A program made the translations under genes and the position numbers. This document shows positions 1 through 7,744 of a DNA stretch of 34,775 bases, in pieces. Each line of letters opens with the position of its first letter. Position 1 is the stretch's first letter. The stretch comes from Vibrio sp. 10N.286.49.B1 (GTDB taxonomy: Bacteria; Pseudomonadota; Gammaproteobacteria; Enterobacterales; Vibrionaceae): NCBI RefSeq assembly GCF_002873335.1, contig NZ_MCUW01000026.1:1-34775 (forward strand), read 5' to 3'. The notes beneath the pieces are model-generated. The model was not told the DNA's origin. It worked only from the letters and a program-made list of their open reading frames with translations, and did no database searches.

Positions 1-162
1 TAAGTGAACGGCATTACCCTCGTTGGGCAGTTTTTTTATTGCGAACAACGTAGAACCGTCACTTTCTTGTCGAGTCCAGTCGTATTTTCTTCAGGAATTA
101 ACGTTGAGTTTGGAAGAGTATTCGCCGCTTTTTGAGATCTCTGACTTAAGAAAAGGCGAACA

Positions 163-1260
163 ATGTTAATTTTTTCTACGTGGTTTTCACCATCGACATC
201 CGCGCTTAGGAGGCGTGATGTTGGTTTGTGCATCCAGATACTGCTGATTGTTGCTTCAGTTCCCTTATCTTTCTTCTTCTTACACTATTTACTTGAGAGC
301 GCTATCGCGCGGATGCTAACGCATCGATTACCTGAATTATTACAGCAAGCCTCAATCAATAGCGTAGACGCTCATGCATTAGTGTTAAGCAGTAGTGCGA
401 ACATAAAGACATTCATTGAGGGCCTCACACTGCACAATGGCCTCATTGGGCAAATAGTCAATACGATAGAGGTGTTAGAGATATCTCTAACACAGGAGGA
501 GGCCGATCAATTTGCCGATGTCCGTTTTATGTTTGACCAGCGTTTGTATGCAATTCAATGGTCGTTAAAGATGACATGGCATTGGTGGGGGCTAGCACCA
601 CTGCTTATCGTGAACCCTATATCGATAATGACGGTTGGTTTATTATTTTGGCGCAGTGATTCAGTATTAGCGGCCGAGAAAATCACCACGCCAGATCGAG
701 TTGAGACGAAAGTGACGTCTGATTTTGATCGTGTTATGAAGACCGCAGCCATTGATGAGTCCAGCTCAGATATTCCTCCCAAGAACACCAGCACTCCAAC
801 AATACGACATGACACTGACCACCTACCAGAGTGTGGTCATGAGGAAGAATTGCTCTTTGAGCTAGCAACACAAAGTATTGTGATAGGGGGAGAGCGTGTT
901 GCCATGTCAAAAACGCCTTTCTTTTATTACTTGTGGTACGCCAAGCGACAGTGGGAGGGGGTACCGCCGTATGTGAACCCTTCAATGCACCAACCCGATA
1001 AACAGGCGGGCCAAGAACTGGCGCAATTAATGCGAGGTTATGGTGGTCACGCTCGAGCAATAAACGATCTCGAACATTTTGGGCTGAGAGCAAAAACGCT
1101 CGATCAAAATCGAAACAAAATTAAAGATGAATTGACCAACGCATTAGGTGATAAGGCGAAAGGTTTTTTGTTTTGTAAAACTAGGCACGCTAAAACAGGA
1201 CGATATCAATATCAACTCGTCATAAATAAATCGCTTATAAAACAGATTGATACGAGTTAG
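163..1260 (+). CDS. Two-span membrane protein with winged-helix-like C-terminal domain
   Basis: I do not recognise this 365-residue protein as a named family. It has a hydrophobic segment near residues 20-44 and a second near 140-165, with about 95 polar residues between them, so the middle is probably periplasmic and the last ~200 residues cytoplasmic. A linker rich in Ser, Thr, Asp and Pro (about 175-225) leads to a C-terminal domain (about 228-360). That domain begins with a strand-like SIVIGGERVAMSKTPFF stretch and ends with DQNRNKIKDEL and a basic beta-hairpin-like RYQYQLVI, a pattern resembling OmpR/ToxR-type winged helices. Start ATG is preceded by AAAAGGCG at good spacing. It ends ~100 bases before surE, same strand. 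DNA binding is inference; the open frame and membrane spans are what the sequence shows. Confidence 0.7.
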   Translation: MLIFSTWFSPSTSALRRRDVGLCIQILLIVASVPLSFFFLHYLLESAIARMLTHRLPELLQQASINSVDAHALVLSSSANIKTFIEGLTLHNGLIGQIVNTIEVLEISLTQEEADQFADVRFMFDQRLYAIQWSLKMTWHWWGLAPLLIVNPISIMTVGLLFWRSDSVLAAEKITTPDRVETKVTSDFDRVMKTAAIDESSSDIPPKNTSTPTIRHDTDHLPECGHEEELLFELATQSIVIGGERVAMSKTPFFYYLWYAKRQWEGVPPYVNPSMHQPDKQAGQELAQLMRGYGGHARAINDLEHFGLRAKTLDQNRNKIKDELTNALGDKAKGFLFCKTRHAKTGRYQYQLVINKSLIKQIDTS

Positions 1261-1358
1261 AGATATCTATAACTGGTTAGAGTGATGGTTGAAACGTAAC
1301 TGTCACATCTTTTTCCTAACTTGGGTGGCGACATTAATCCCATTTGAAAGGAATCATG

Positions 1359-2357
1359 ATGAACACCAAGTTAGCGACACTCTCTCTTGCCATTGGCCTT
1401 GCCAGTACATTCAGCGCTCAGGCTCTTAATATTGTTCTAACGAATGATGACAGTTGGGCAACTGAGAATATTCAAGTACTGCATGAAAAACTGCAAAGCG
1501 CTGGTCACGATGTGATCATGGCTGCGCCATGCACAGGGCAAAGTGGTAAAGGTGGCGCGGTACACTTCTTTGAAGCGGTGAATGTTGATCGCAGTAAGTT
1601 GGCGGACAATCAAGTCTGTGTCGGAGATACTGATGAAAGCGTTGCCTACGATCAATTTGTTGAGGGGACACCGACGATGGCTGCTCTGTATGGCATCGAT
1701 GTTTACGCTCAAGAAAAATGGGGAAAAGCCCCTGATGTTGTTATATCAGGTCCAAATGAAGGAAATAATTTAGGTTACCTAACGAACAACTCGGGTACGT
1801 TGGGTGCCGCCAATGTGTCCATTGCTAAAGGCATTCCCGCCATTGCGGTTAGTGCGGCCGATGGTGATGCGACAAAGGCACCTTATGTGGCTGAAATTGT
1901 TGTGCAACTGCTAGCCGAGCTGGTGGCAAAACAAAAAGAAGGGGCACCGTTATTGCCTCGTTATACCGGACTGAATGTTAATACACCGGCGGATCCACAA
2001 AATCATCTTGGGTTTAAACACACGCAGGTAGGCTGGAACCCAGGTAATGGTGGCTTAGTACTCAAATTTGAAGGGGATATGGCTGACAATGTGATGGCAA
2101 TGGAATTGGTCGCGGAAGAAATTATGGCCAATGTCCCTGGTATGACAAAAGAGGAAGCGCTGGCGATGGCGAAAGACATGTATCGTGATAAAGGCGGTGT
2201 GGTCATTGACCTAGACCAAAATTACCCAGACCAAGCGGAAAATAGTGAAGGGGTGGCCGTCTCGAAAGGCTATGTGACGATATCAACGATTGAAGCGAAT
2301 GTTCAGGCGACCACTGCAAAGTCAGAATGGACTCGCTACCAACTTCGTGACCTGTAG
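1359..2357 (+). CDS. surE: Periplasmic SurE-type 5'/3'-nucleotidase (acid phosphatase)
   Basis: SurE-family nucleoside monophosphate phosphatase. The start is placed at the second of two tandem ATGs because AAGGA lies six bases upstream; the reading frame also continues up to a TTG at 1344. Residues 1-22 form a signal peptide ending SAQA, so the mature enzyme acts outside the cytoplasm. The metal-binding NDD motif is at 29-31, followed by the SGQSGKGG loop and the SGPNEGNN and SGTLGAA motifs typical of the family. At 332 residues it is longer than the ~250-residue cytoplasmic SurE; the extra length is the signal peptide and additions in the C-terminal half. It is not in the usual surE-pcm-nlpD-rpoS context, so it is probably a secreted paralogue scavenging nucleotides. 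The lipoprotein gene behind it starts 8 bases after the stop and is probably cotranscribed. Confidence 0.9.
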   Translation: MNTKLATLSLAIGLASTFSAQALNIVLTNDDSWATENIQVLHEKLQSAGHDVIMAAPCTGQSGKGGAVHFFEAVNVDRSKLADNQVCVGDTDESVAYDQFVEGTPTMAALYGIDVYAQEKWGKAPDVVISGPNEGNNLGYLTNNSGTLGAANVSIAKGIPAIAVSAADGDATKAPYVAEIVVQLLAELVAKQKEGAPLLPRYTGLNVNTPADPQNHLGFKHTQVGWNPGNGGLVLKFEGDMADNVMAMELVAEEIMANVPGMTKEEALAMAKDMYRDKGGVVIDLDQNYPDQAENSEGVAVSKGYVTISTIEANVQATTAKSEWTRYQLRDL

Positions 2358-2365
2358 GAGGCACT

Positions 2366-3004
2366 ATGTATCGTTTATTATTGGCGTTTTCTTCGCTCGC
2401 TCTGTTGTCTGCATGTGATGATACCGATACGGGAGCTGATGTGACTTCCCAGAGTGACTTTGTTGAACAGTATCGAGGGCAATATGTGGGGACTCAGCTG
2501 GTTGATGGTTCCGCGGTCGGTTATCAATTAACGGTCAATGACGGTCAGTTTTATCTCGAAAAGGTATTAGATAACGAAGCATCGCAGTTGACACTGGGTG
2601 TTTATAATCAGCAAACCGGTGAAGTGACATTTTCAGAGCTTGAAACGTCGTGTTCACTGAGGGATGACACGCAGCTTTGCCGCGTGGCGGGGGCGGAGGT
2701 AAGCATGACGGGTCGTGCATTGGATGCCGATGCTATCACGATTGCTGATTTGGATGGCCATTTTGAGAACCGTTTAGGCTCAGTGATGACACTGCACCGT
2801 AATGCCGAAGTTATTCATTTGGAATTAGGCCACTGCACGCAAGAAGCCAGTGTAATGAGTGAAACCGAGATCCAATTTCAAGCAGGCACGTGCTTTGCTA
2901 AAGCGACCGTGAGTATGGTGGCAGGTCATACATTAAACCAACAAGGGGATGTCTTGTATATTACGTCCTCAGATGCCGACTTGTCTGGTTATTGGTATAA
3001 ATAG
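2366..3004 (+). CDS. Putative lipoprotein, cotranscribed with surE
   Basis: A 212-residue protein of unknown function. It has a short hydrophobic leader and a lipobox LLSAC with the acylated Cys at residue 17. The next residues are Asp-Asp; in the E. coli Lol rules Asp at +2 favours retention in the inner membrane, so it may face the periplasm from that membrane. The mature part looks beta-rich and has two Cys pairs (SCSLRDDTQLC, and HC/TCF further on) that could form disulfides in the periplasm. AGGAGG precedes the ATG, which lies 8 bases past the surE stop, so the two are very likely one transcript ending at the hairpin at 3065. It may assist or be processed with the SurE phosphatase, but nothing in the sequence shows that directly. 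Confidence 0.8.
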   Translation: MYRLLLAFSSLALLSACDDTDTGADVTSQSDFVEQYRGQYVGTQLVDGSAVGYQLTVNDGQFYLEKVLDNEASQLTLGVYNQQTGEVTFSELETSCSLRDDTQLCRVAGAEVSMTGRALDADAITIADLDGHFENRLGSVMTLHRNAEVIHLELGHCTQEASVMSETEIQFQAGTCFAKATVSMVAGHTLNQQGDVLYITSSDADLSGYWYK

Positions 3005-3064
3005 TGATGCGGAAAGTGTGGTTGAGAAACTAAGCACTAACGATAAGAAATAAATGAAAAATCT

Positions 3065-3101
3065 AGCCCCGCTCATTGACCTGTTCGGGGCTTTTAGTTT
3101 T
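3065..3101 (+). terminator. Intrinsic terminator of the surE-lipoprotein operon
   Basis: The arms AGCCCCG and CGGGGCT (3065-3071 and 3086-3092) enclose a 14-base loop and are followed by TTTAGTTTT. It lies 60 bases after the lipoprotein stop. Confidence 0.8.
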
Positions 3102-3138
3102 ACTCATTATCGATAGGCTAGTGATATCGATAATGAGT
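3102..3138. repeat. Perfect 14-bp inverted repeat between convergent genes
   Basis: ACTCATTATCGATA (3102-3115) is matched exactly by its reverse complement at 3125-3138, with a 9-base loop. It directly follows the terminator of the surE operon and lies 43 bases from the end of the radical SAM gene on the other strand. Neither side has a T-run, so it is not a canonical intrinsic terminator; it may stop or protect the leftward transcript, or be a protein-binding palindrome. Confidence 0.6.
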
Positions 3139-3181
3139 GATATCGGTTATCTGGCCGGTGGGCTGCTAATGTAACCATCCA

Positions 3182-4057
3182 CTACCAGGCAAAGGTCTGA
3201 ATGACATTTTCTTTGGTGATAGGATTCATCGCAATATTCTGATTGATGCGACCTAGAAAGGTATCACGTGCCGCCGGCAACATGCCACGCATGGGGGAGA
3301 TATTGTTGCCGTGGTCACCCCAATAATAACAATCAAACCCATTCATGTTTTCTAGTAGATATTTTTCTTCTTCTAGAATTTGCAAAGGCGTCGGCAAAGT
3401 AAACTCACCACGCGCAACTTCTCTTTCAAGCTCAGATCCAGGTTGTATGGCTAAGGCCATGGGAGCGATGGCATCTGGCTGCATAATATTCAGCAAGCTT
3501 GTCGTATTTACAGCGTGTTCTACTGAGCGTTCTCTACCGCCTAATCCAAAGATAAATGAAGCAAGTACTTTGATGTTAGCGTCTCTGGCCAGCGCCATAC
3601 CTTCAATTGCATGTTCACGCGACATTTTCTTTTTGATGCGCTTCAATACAGTTGGATCTCCAGATTCGAGCCCTGAGTAAGCCATTGTTAAGCCAGCAGA
3701 ATGAATTTCTTTTAATTCCGATAAACTTTTGCGGCGAAAGTCGTTAAATCCTGAATACAACGAAATGTTTTTAATCTCAGGAAACGTTGTTTTGATCTTA
3801 TCAAGGATAGCAATCAGCATCTCGGTTCTGATCGCCATGACGTTCCCATCGATTAGAAAGATTGATTCAACGTATGGGTAGAGGGTTCTGGCTTCTTCAA
3901 TATCAAGAAAAATGTCTTTAATATCGCGAACTTTAAACCTTTTATCGTCAAACATCGTGCAGAAGGTACATTGGTTATTGCTACATCCGAGTGTGGTTTG
4001 GATGAGAATACTCTCTGCTTCGATCCAAGGACGATAAATTTTACCTTCGTAATGCAT
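3182..4057 (-). CDS. Radical SAM protein of unknown substrate
   Basis: A 291-residue radical S-adenosylmethionine protein. The iron-sulfur cluster ligands are Cys25, Cys30 and Cys33 in GCSNNQCTFC, so the spacing is CX4CX2C rather than the commoner CX3CX2C. Further radical SAM features follow: an acidic/hydrophobic IFLIDGN strand, SGLESGDP (SAM-binding glutamate region) and the FIFGLGGRE strand. There is no separate N-terminal cobalamin domain. The start ATG has AGGAA a short distance upstream. It resembles the broad COG1032-type group; the reaction is not known to me. It stands alone on its strand, with 274 bases of divergent space to the next gene. Confidence 0.85.
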   Translation of the reverse strand: MHYEGKIYRPWIEAESILIQTTLGCSNNQCTFCTMFDDKRFKVRDIKDIFLDIEEARTLYPYVESIFLIDGNVMAIRTEMLIAILDKIKTTFPEIKNISLYSGFNDFRRKSLSELKEIHSAGLTMAYSGLESGDPTVLKRIKKKMSREHAIEGMALARDANIKVLASFIFGLGGRERSVEHAVNTTSLLNIMQPDAIAPMALAIQPGSELEREVARGEFTLPTPLQILEEEKYLLENMNGFDCYYWGDHGNNISPMRGMLPAARDTFLGRINQNIAMNPITKENVIQTFAW

Positions 4058-4331
4058 AAGTGTTCCTAAGCTAGATGTTGAGTTGACCAGCGCAGTGTAA
4101 CAAAGGACAAAAAATTGATAATAACCACTATTAACGAATCAGTTTTTAGAAAATATTGATAATGGTGGTATTGGAAATAAAGGCTTTGTGAGGCAGCGTA
4201 TTTTATAACGAGAGTCGAGTTTGTAAGTGTCGCTCGAGTAAATTTCCGTAATGCATTTAACCTTATGTGCATAATGGGGTACCATCTATGACTAAAGCGT
4301 AACTATTTGAATAAAATGGAATTGAAAGCGA

Positions 4332-4637
4332 ATGTTGTTTGAACAGATTGTCGAAATCATCGAGTTTACCGATAGCGAACACCTAGCGAAGGCGATGGAT
4401 ATTTTTAATCAGACAGGGACCGTGTCTGATGAACATTTGCCTTTTCTTAGTGTGGTATTTGAACAAGCTCCTGAGCAACTGATTACTCGCTTGAAGAGTA
4501 TTGGGTTTAAAGGGCAAGTCGTTATCACGCGTATAGAAAATGCGGCTGGAGGTAAGGGCTACCTACTTATCGATGCTGAACGAATAAATGTTGATGAGTC
4601 TCTACCATCATCACGACGTTTGTTTGAGCCAGTATAA
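4332..4637 (+). CDS. Small conserved-looking hypothetical protein
   Basis: A 101-residue soluble acidic protein that I do not recognise. It has no signal peptide or membrane span. The N-terminal ~55 residues look helical (EQIVEIIEF, EHLAKAMDIF, LITRLKSIGF) and the rest looks like a small strand-rich piece (QVVITRIENA, GYLLIDAERI). The Shine-Dalgarno is weak (GGAATT region). It diverges from the radical SAM gene. Composition and codon use look like the neighbouring genes, which is the main argument that it is real. Confidence 0.6.
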   Translation: MLFEQIVEIIEFTDSEHLAKAMDIFNQTGTVSDEHLPFLSVVFEQAPEQLITRLKSIGFKGQVVITRIENAAGGKGYLLIDAERINVDESLPSSRRLFEPV

Positions 4638-4954
4638 AGAAAGCTTTTCTCAACACCTGAAAGAGCTTCGACTGAAAAATTACATTTAGATTTTTGATGA
4701 ATACAACGCTATCGGTGGCCATCATAATGAAGCGTGTCGGTGACCTAATCTAGGTAACGTTAACCATCAGTTTTGACAGTACACCGGCATTCCACCATTG
4801 GAGCTAAGAACAAACCATCAAGCCTTTATGACGGGAACGTATGCTATTTTGCGATAGTATGTGTTTGGGCTTTGTCGATTGAGAATGATAGGGTGTCTTT
4901 GGTCACGGAGACAAACGATTAAAGGACTTCGAACGCTAACCTCAGAGCGAAATT
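4638..4954. other. Intergenic region, no gene seen
   Basis: About 317 bases between two small unknown genes. I see no open frame worth reporting. The one structure is a hairpin at 4838-4863 around TATGCTAT and ATAGTATG with several G-U pairs; it has no T-run directly behind it. The promoter of the gene starting at 4955 is presumably here, but I cannot place it confidently. Confidence 0.5.
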
Positions 4955-5374
4955 ATGTCTAACACCTTTGAACGTTATTGGATACCGCCCAGCCTAGCCC
5001 CTCTCTTATTAGTATCTCACCTACCGAGACGTTACTTACTTAACTCATTATTTAACGCCTTCTGTTTTCGCGTCATTCAAAACGGCCTATGCGTGCGTTG
5101 GCGATCAAAGTACAGCGTGTGGATACTGACGGTGTTGATAGTGAGTACGCCATTTTTTGACGTGCGCGCAGCAGGGTCTCCAGAAGTTAAGCCCCTCTCT
5201 ACTCAACAAACACCGAGTATTAAACATAAAGATACCTCTCTGGAGGCACGTCACTTAGTAACAAGTGCAGGCGCCATGGTAGAAATTCAACGGACAGATA
5301 AGTCTGGCAACTCAACCGATTGCTTGATGGATGCTAAGACAAAGCAAATCCTGGTGTGTGCAGATGAAAAATAA
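4955..5374 (+). CDS. Hypothetical membrane-anchored or exported protein
   Basis: A 139-residue open frame of unknown function. The first ~50 residues are basic and aromatic-rich; then a single hydrophobic segment (VWILTVLIVSTPFF, about 52-68) is followed by VRAAG, which could be a signal-peptidase site or a membrane anchor. The ~65 C-terminal residues are polar and end with a small Cys-containing motif (TDCLMDAKTKQILVC). The long stretch before the hydrophobic part is unusual for a signal peptide, so the true start may lie further in. The Shine-Dalgarno is poor. A real gene is likelier than not. Confidence 0.45.
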   Translation: MSNTFERYWIPPSLAPLLLVSHLPRRYLLNSLFNAFCFRVIQNGLCVRWRSKYSVWILTVLIVSTPFFDVRAAGSPEVKPLSTQQTPSIKHKDTSLEARHLVTSAGAMVEIQRTDKSGNSTDCLMDAKTKQILVCADEK

Positions 5375-5376
5375 AG

Positions 5377-5403
5377 CTAATCACTAATCACTAATCACTA
5401 ATC
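5377..5403. repeat. Short tandem repeat of a 7-bp unit
   Basis: CTAATCA is repeated three times with a partial fourth copy, starting two bases after the stop codon of the upstream gene. It could vary in copy number by slippage but lies outside any reading frame. Confidence 0.85.
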
Positions 5404-5614
5404 TCTTGCTTCGTTGACAGCTTGGTTTGCCGCGATGGTAAGAGAATGTATATTTTTAGCGAATCTTTTATCGTATAACACTGTCGAATGCCGAATAGGT
5501 CGCCAAACAATTCGCTGAAATAATGGCGCCTGAGTTTGTTCATAGAAAAACGTGCAGTATAGTGAGGTTTACGTTTTAAAACAGCATTCAAGCCTGATAG
5601 AAGAAGGGATACTT

Positions 5615-6037
5615 ATGGATATTACGATCACGACGAACCCATCTGAACAAGATGTGAAAGATATCCGTGATGGGGTGATACAGCACAATTTATCAAAGCT
5701 AGGAGAGGTGTTCTTTACCGATTTTGCTTGCTTCACTTATTACGCTGACGGCACAAAGTCAGGAGGACTCACTGGCGAAATTTTGGGGCAGTGGTTAAGT
5801 ATTAAGTTTTTGTGGGTAGATAGCGAATCTAAAGGACAGGGTATTGGTAGCAAGTTGCTTCGCCAAGCTGAACTGTTTGCATTGGAGCATAACTGCCACT
5901 CCAGTCTTCTCGATACATTTAGTTTTCAAGCAAGGCCGTTTTATGAGCGTCATGGGTATCAAGTAGAAATGACCTTACGTCAACACCCTATACCCACTAG
6001 CGAGCGCTACTTTATGACGAAAACACTGTCGTCATAA
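5615..6037 (+). CDS. GNAT-family N-acetyltransferase
   Basis: A 140-residue acetyl-CoA-dependent acetyltransferase. The ATG at 5615 is chosen because AAGGG precedes it; the frame is open upstream to 5552 but without a ribosome site. Motif A is visible as LWVDSESKGQGIGSKLL (the Q/G-x-x-G-x-G/A acetyl-CoA pyrophosphate loop), preceded by strands WLSIKFLWV and followed by AELFALEHNC, then a FYERHGYQ segment typical of GNAT motif B, where a Tyr often acts as general acid. Length is normal for a single GNAT domain. The acceptor substrate cannot be read from the sequence. It ends against a bidirectional terminator shared with the RRM gene. Confidence 0.88.
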   Translation: MDITITTNPSEQDVKDIRDGVIQHNLSKLGEVFFTDFACFTYYADGTKSGGLTGEILGQWLSIKFLWVDSESKGQGIGSKLLRQAELFALEHNCHSSLLDTFSFQARPFYERHGYQVEMTLRQHPIPTSERYFMTKTLSS

Positions 6038-6066
6038 ATGCCTTATTTTAATTGCCATAGGCGATT

Positions 6067-6101
6067 AAAAAAGCCAGTTCATGTGAATGACTGGCTTTTT
6101 T
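6067..6101. terminator. Bidirectional intrinsic terminator
   Basis: AAAAAAGCCAGT (6067-6078) pairs perfectly with ACTGGCTTTTTT (6090-6101). T-runs exist on both strands, so it can end both the acetyltransferase and the converging RRM transcripts. Confidence 0.9.
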
Positions 6102-6150
6102 AACGTGCTTTGAGGTGCGTGTTTCGAGGCTCGCTTACCGTGCGTGGAAA

Positions 6151-6390
6151 TTAACCTTCAGCGCGCTTAACTCGAATCTTGCTCTTAGCAACGTCAGTCA
6201 GGTTCAAAGTAGAAATGGCTACTTTCGCCTCGTCGTCATTCGGCATGTCAACAAATGCAAAGCCCTTCGATTGACCCGTTTCTTGGTCAAGTACGAGTGT
6301 ACATTCACCGACCGAGCCATGAGCTGAAAATAGAACACGGATTTCATGTTCAGTGGTTGTGCGCGCGAGGTTGCGAACTAAAAGTTTCAT
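6151..6390 (-). CDS. Small RRM-domain RNA-binding protein
   Basis: A 79-residue protein made of a single RNA recognition motif. RNP2 is LLVRNL (residues 3-8) and RNP1 is KGFAFVDM (42-49), with the aromatic residues of RNP1 that stack on RNA (Phe44, Phe46) present; RNP2 has Leu4 where an aromatic is common. The start is the ATG giving MKLLVRNL because homologous RRM proteins begin there; the frame is open upstream to 6438 but without domain content. No clear Shine-Dalgarno is visible, which could mean that translation is set by leader structure. The family includes cold- or stress-induced RNA chaperone-like proteins in bacteria; that role is inferred. Confidence 0.9.
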   Translation of the reverse strand: MKLLVRNLARTTTEHEIRVLFSAHGSVGECTLVLDQETGQSKGFAFVDMPNDDEAKVAISTLNLTDVAKSKIRVKRAEG

Positions 6391-6576
6391 AATGAACCGT
6401 TGATATTGGAATTCCAAGTAGGATTGTCTCAGGTTCACGAGTGCAAACCAAGAGATTAATGGCGCTAATTGTATTTTGTCATCAATTGATGTTCAGATTG
6501 ACGGTAAAGCCGTTGCTAGAATATTTATTGCGCGTGTTAAGTTGTTTTTGAGCAATAGGTTTTGTGAGAGTAGACT

Positions 6577-6885
6577 GTGCGCCTAAACATAGATTTTAAT
6601 GGGTGTCATGTGACTATGAATCGTCATAATATTGTTGGTGTGCTTTTTGCCTTGATTGCTTTATTTTTGAGTGTCTTTTTTATTGTAGAAGGCTCGCAGT
6701 TCTCTTTCTATCAGTGGATCCCTGAGGCTTTTCATGGGCTTGTGTTTAGTTTTGTGTGGGGGTTTGGTGTTTCAACGTTTGTTGGATATGCCTATGCTGC
6801 GATGACATTTGTGACTATTGCGGTGGTCAGTTTTGCATACGGGCATAAAGTGAGCCGTCTATTTAGTCATTCAGATGAAGGCTAA
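6577..6885 (+). CDS. Small inner-membrane protein, unknown function
   Basis: A 102-residue protein with two or three hydrophobic stretches: NIVGVLFALIALFLSVFFIV, then FHGLVFSFVWGFGVSTFVGY running into AAMTFVTIAVVSFAY. I do not recognise the family. The GTG at 6577 has GAGAG six bases upstream; GTG 6610 and ATG 6616 are alternative starts giving shorter proteins that keep all hydrophobic parts. It may share a transcript with the phosphoesterase gene that begins 63 bases further on. Confidence 0.6.
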   Translation: MRLNIDFNGCHVTMNRHNIVGVLFALIALFLSVFFIVEGSQFSFYQWIPEAFHGLVFSFVWGFGVSTFVGYAYAAMTFVTIAVVSFAYGHKVSRLFSHSDEG

Positions 6886-6948
6886 GCGAACGACAACGCT
6901 TGCTTTAAACATTGTCCACTAACCATTGTTTAATAACACAAGGATCAC

Positions 6949-7704
6949 GTGTTGAAAAAAATCGCCGTCATGTCGGATATCCATAGTAATGTACACGCTC
7001 TTAAGGCGGTAGTCGCTCATGCTCAATCAAAAGGCGTGAGCGATTTTATCAACTTGGGGGATATTCTATATGGTCCCATCGCACCAAGAGCCACCTATGA
7101 CTTTTTGCAGTCATTGAATGCCATCACGATCTGCGGTAATCAAGATAGACAAATCTACCAAGCGACTCACGTTGAAATAGAGTCCAACCCAACCATGCAG
7201 TTTATTTTGCAAGATCTGGGGGCAGAGCCCTTAGAGTGGATGCGCCAACTTCCTTTCGACTGCCACATTAATGATGATATTTATGCTTGCCATGGTACTC
7301 CTTCTGATGATCTGGTCTATCTTCTTGAAGAGGTCAGTTCTGGGTGTGCCAAGGTTAGAGAAGATAAAAATATTATTGAATTATTAGGTCATGTGAGCGC
7401 ACCTATTGTGTTGTGTGGTCATACTCATATACCTCGGAGTGTACAACTTTCAACAGGGCAGATGGTTATTAACCCAGGAAGTGTGGGCCTGCCAGCTTAT
7501 GAAGACGATGCGCCTTTGCCACATCGAATGGAAACGTATTCTGCGATGGCGTCATATACAGTAATGGCTCAAAGCTTTGGTGGCTTGTGGCAGCCCGAAT
7601 TTTATAAAGTACCTTATGATGTCGGTGAGGCGGCAAAAGCAGCCAGTGCTCGACACAGAGATGATTGGGTCCATTTCTTAACGACTGGGCGATGTTTAGC
7701 CTAA
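6949..7704 (+). CDS. Calcineurin-like metallophosphoesterase
   Basis: A 251-residue two-metal phosphoesterase of the YfcE/COG0639-like group. The metal-site motifs appear in order: DIH (Asp10, His12), GD (Asp38), GNQDR (Asn64), CHGTP (His115) and GHTHIP (His158, His160), followed by the NPGSVG motif common in this family. The start is GTG 6949 or TTG 6952, both after AAGGA. It is soluble with no leader. The substrate is uncertain: relatives cleave phosphodiesters or cyclic nucleotides, and some are annotated as serine/threonine phosphatases. The DNA glycosylase gene follows after 40 bases on the same strand, suggesting an operon. Confidence 0.88.
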   Translation: MLKKIAVMSDIHSNVHALKAVVAHAQSKGVSDFINLGDILYGPIAPRATYDFLQSLNAITICGNQDRQIYQATHVEIESNPTMQFILQDLGAEPLEWMRQLPFDCHINDDIYACHGTPSDDLVYLLEEVSSGCAKVREDKNIIELLGHVSAPIVLCGHTHIPRSVQLSTGQMVINPGSVGLPAYEDDAPLPHRMETYSAMASYTVMAQSFGGLWQPEFYKVPYDVGEAAKAASARHRDDWVHFLTTGRCLA

Positions 7705-7744
7705 GGATAATGCATCGCCAGCGAAAGCGGTATGAGGAGCTCAA

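Noticed and set aside
36..233. 65-codon frame on the minus strand
   Set aside because: It overlaps the start of the 163-1260 gene, has no ribosome site and no recognisable sequence.
1289..1317. PHO box in front of surE
   Set aside because: Only one good CTGTCAC unit is present; the neighbouring units match poorly.
4066..4272. 68-codon minus-strand frame upstream of the radical SAM gene
   Set aside because: It lies in the AT-rich divergent gap and has low-complexity aromatic content with no ribosome site.
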